The notes under the pieces are model-generated. The model was not told where the DNA came from. It worked only from the letters and a program-made list of their open reading frames with translations, and ran no database searches. A stretch of DNA of 17,213 nt from JAEUIA01 sp034440255 (GTDB lineage: Bacteria > Planctomycetota > UBA1135 > GCA-002686595). The stretch lies in the NCBI GenBank assembly GCA_034440255.1, contig JAWXBU010000255.1, positions 1-17,213 of the forward strand. The letters run 5' to 3'. This document shows positions 17,022 through 17,213 of the stretch, piece by piece; position 1 is the first letter of the stretch; the number at the start of each line of letters is the position of its first letter. Made by a program: the position numbers and the translations under genes.

Positions 17022-17213
17022 CTCGACTCACACTTGGTCTCTCGACTCACACTCGGTCTCTCGACTCACACTTGGTCTCCGGACTCACACTTGGTCTCCG
17101 GACTCACACTTGGTCTCCGGACTCACACTTGGTCTCCGGACTCACACTTGGTCTCTCGCCTCACACTCGGTCTCTCGCCTCACACTCGGTCTCTCGACTC
17201 ACACTTGGTCTCC
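17022..17213. repeat. 19-bp tandem repeat, ten units plus partial
   Basis: Ten full 19-bp units start at 17022 and every 19 bases to 17193, followed by two bases of an eleventh cut by the window end. Four unit types occur. A is CTCGACTCACACTTGGTCT. B has C at position 14. C begins CCGGA. D has C at positions 5 and 14. The order is A, B, A, C, C, C, C, D, D, A. Runs of like units suggest local duplication. At the three C-C junctions, CCGGA and TCCGG form a 5-bp inverted repeat around 13 bases. The array is non-coding, since 19 is not a multiple of three and no spacers separate the units. Confidence 0.96.

Noticed and set aside
17022..17213. CRISPR array
   Set aside because: The units are directly adjacent with no unique spacers, and no cas genes are present.
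17022..17213. Synthetic or vector sequence, because each unit junction holds GGTCTC
   Set aside because: The recognition-like hexamer follows simply from the repeat sequence. Unit variants and the natural neighbouring spacer argue against a construct.

Overview
This 17.2 kb window is GC-rich bacterial chromosome. Most genes lie on the minus strand and carry no strong Shine-Dalgarno sequence. The gene types point, by inference only, to a Planctomycetota-like or similar large-genome environmental bacterium: an ECF sigma factor overlapping a membrane protein with FecR-like and carboxypeptidase-regulatory-like domains, a TPR protein, an AddAB-type nuclease, a GH20-like glycosidase and a YceI protein. 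No rRNA, tRNA, CRISPR, transposase or phage gene was seen.

Layout. Positions 1-69 are three perfect copies of a 23-bp tandem repeat. Positions 89-13666 are a compact block of seven minus-strand genes. In transcription order these are: ECF sigma factor (12998-13666), membrane-anchored FecR-like/Ig-like regulator (10488-13001), anchored TPR protein (9559-10461), AddB (6216-9491), AddA (2665-6219), a small multi-pass membrane protein (1942-2598) and a GH20-like hexosaminidase (89-1945). Three junctions overlap by 4 bp (GTGA, ATGA, GTGA) and the other gaps are 26-67 bp, so a single long transcript is possible. Divergent from the sigma gene is a small lipoprotein (13753-14355). Converging on it is a two-gene unit, a YceI-family secreted protein followed by a multi-pass membrane protein (15226-15828 and 14374-15222). 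A plus-strand methyltransferase with an N-terminal zinc-ribbon-like segment follows (15950-16957). The window then ends in a 19-bp tandem-repeat array of ten full units (17022-17213, running off the edge).

How it may work together. The sigma factor and its overlapping membrane partner look like a sigma/anti-sigma sensing pair. AddA and AddB together form a RecBCD-like double-strand-break processing enzyme. Both carry a PD-(D/E)XK nuclease, AddB has a four-cysteine iron-sulfur signature, and only AddA has helicase ATPase motifs. Whether the sigma factor controls the downstream repair and glycosidase genes is an inference from gene order. The most unusual features are the two different minisatellite arrays at the window ends, the one-directional block joining envelope sensing to recombination genes, and the modified catalytic motif of the glycosidase.
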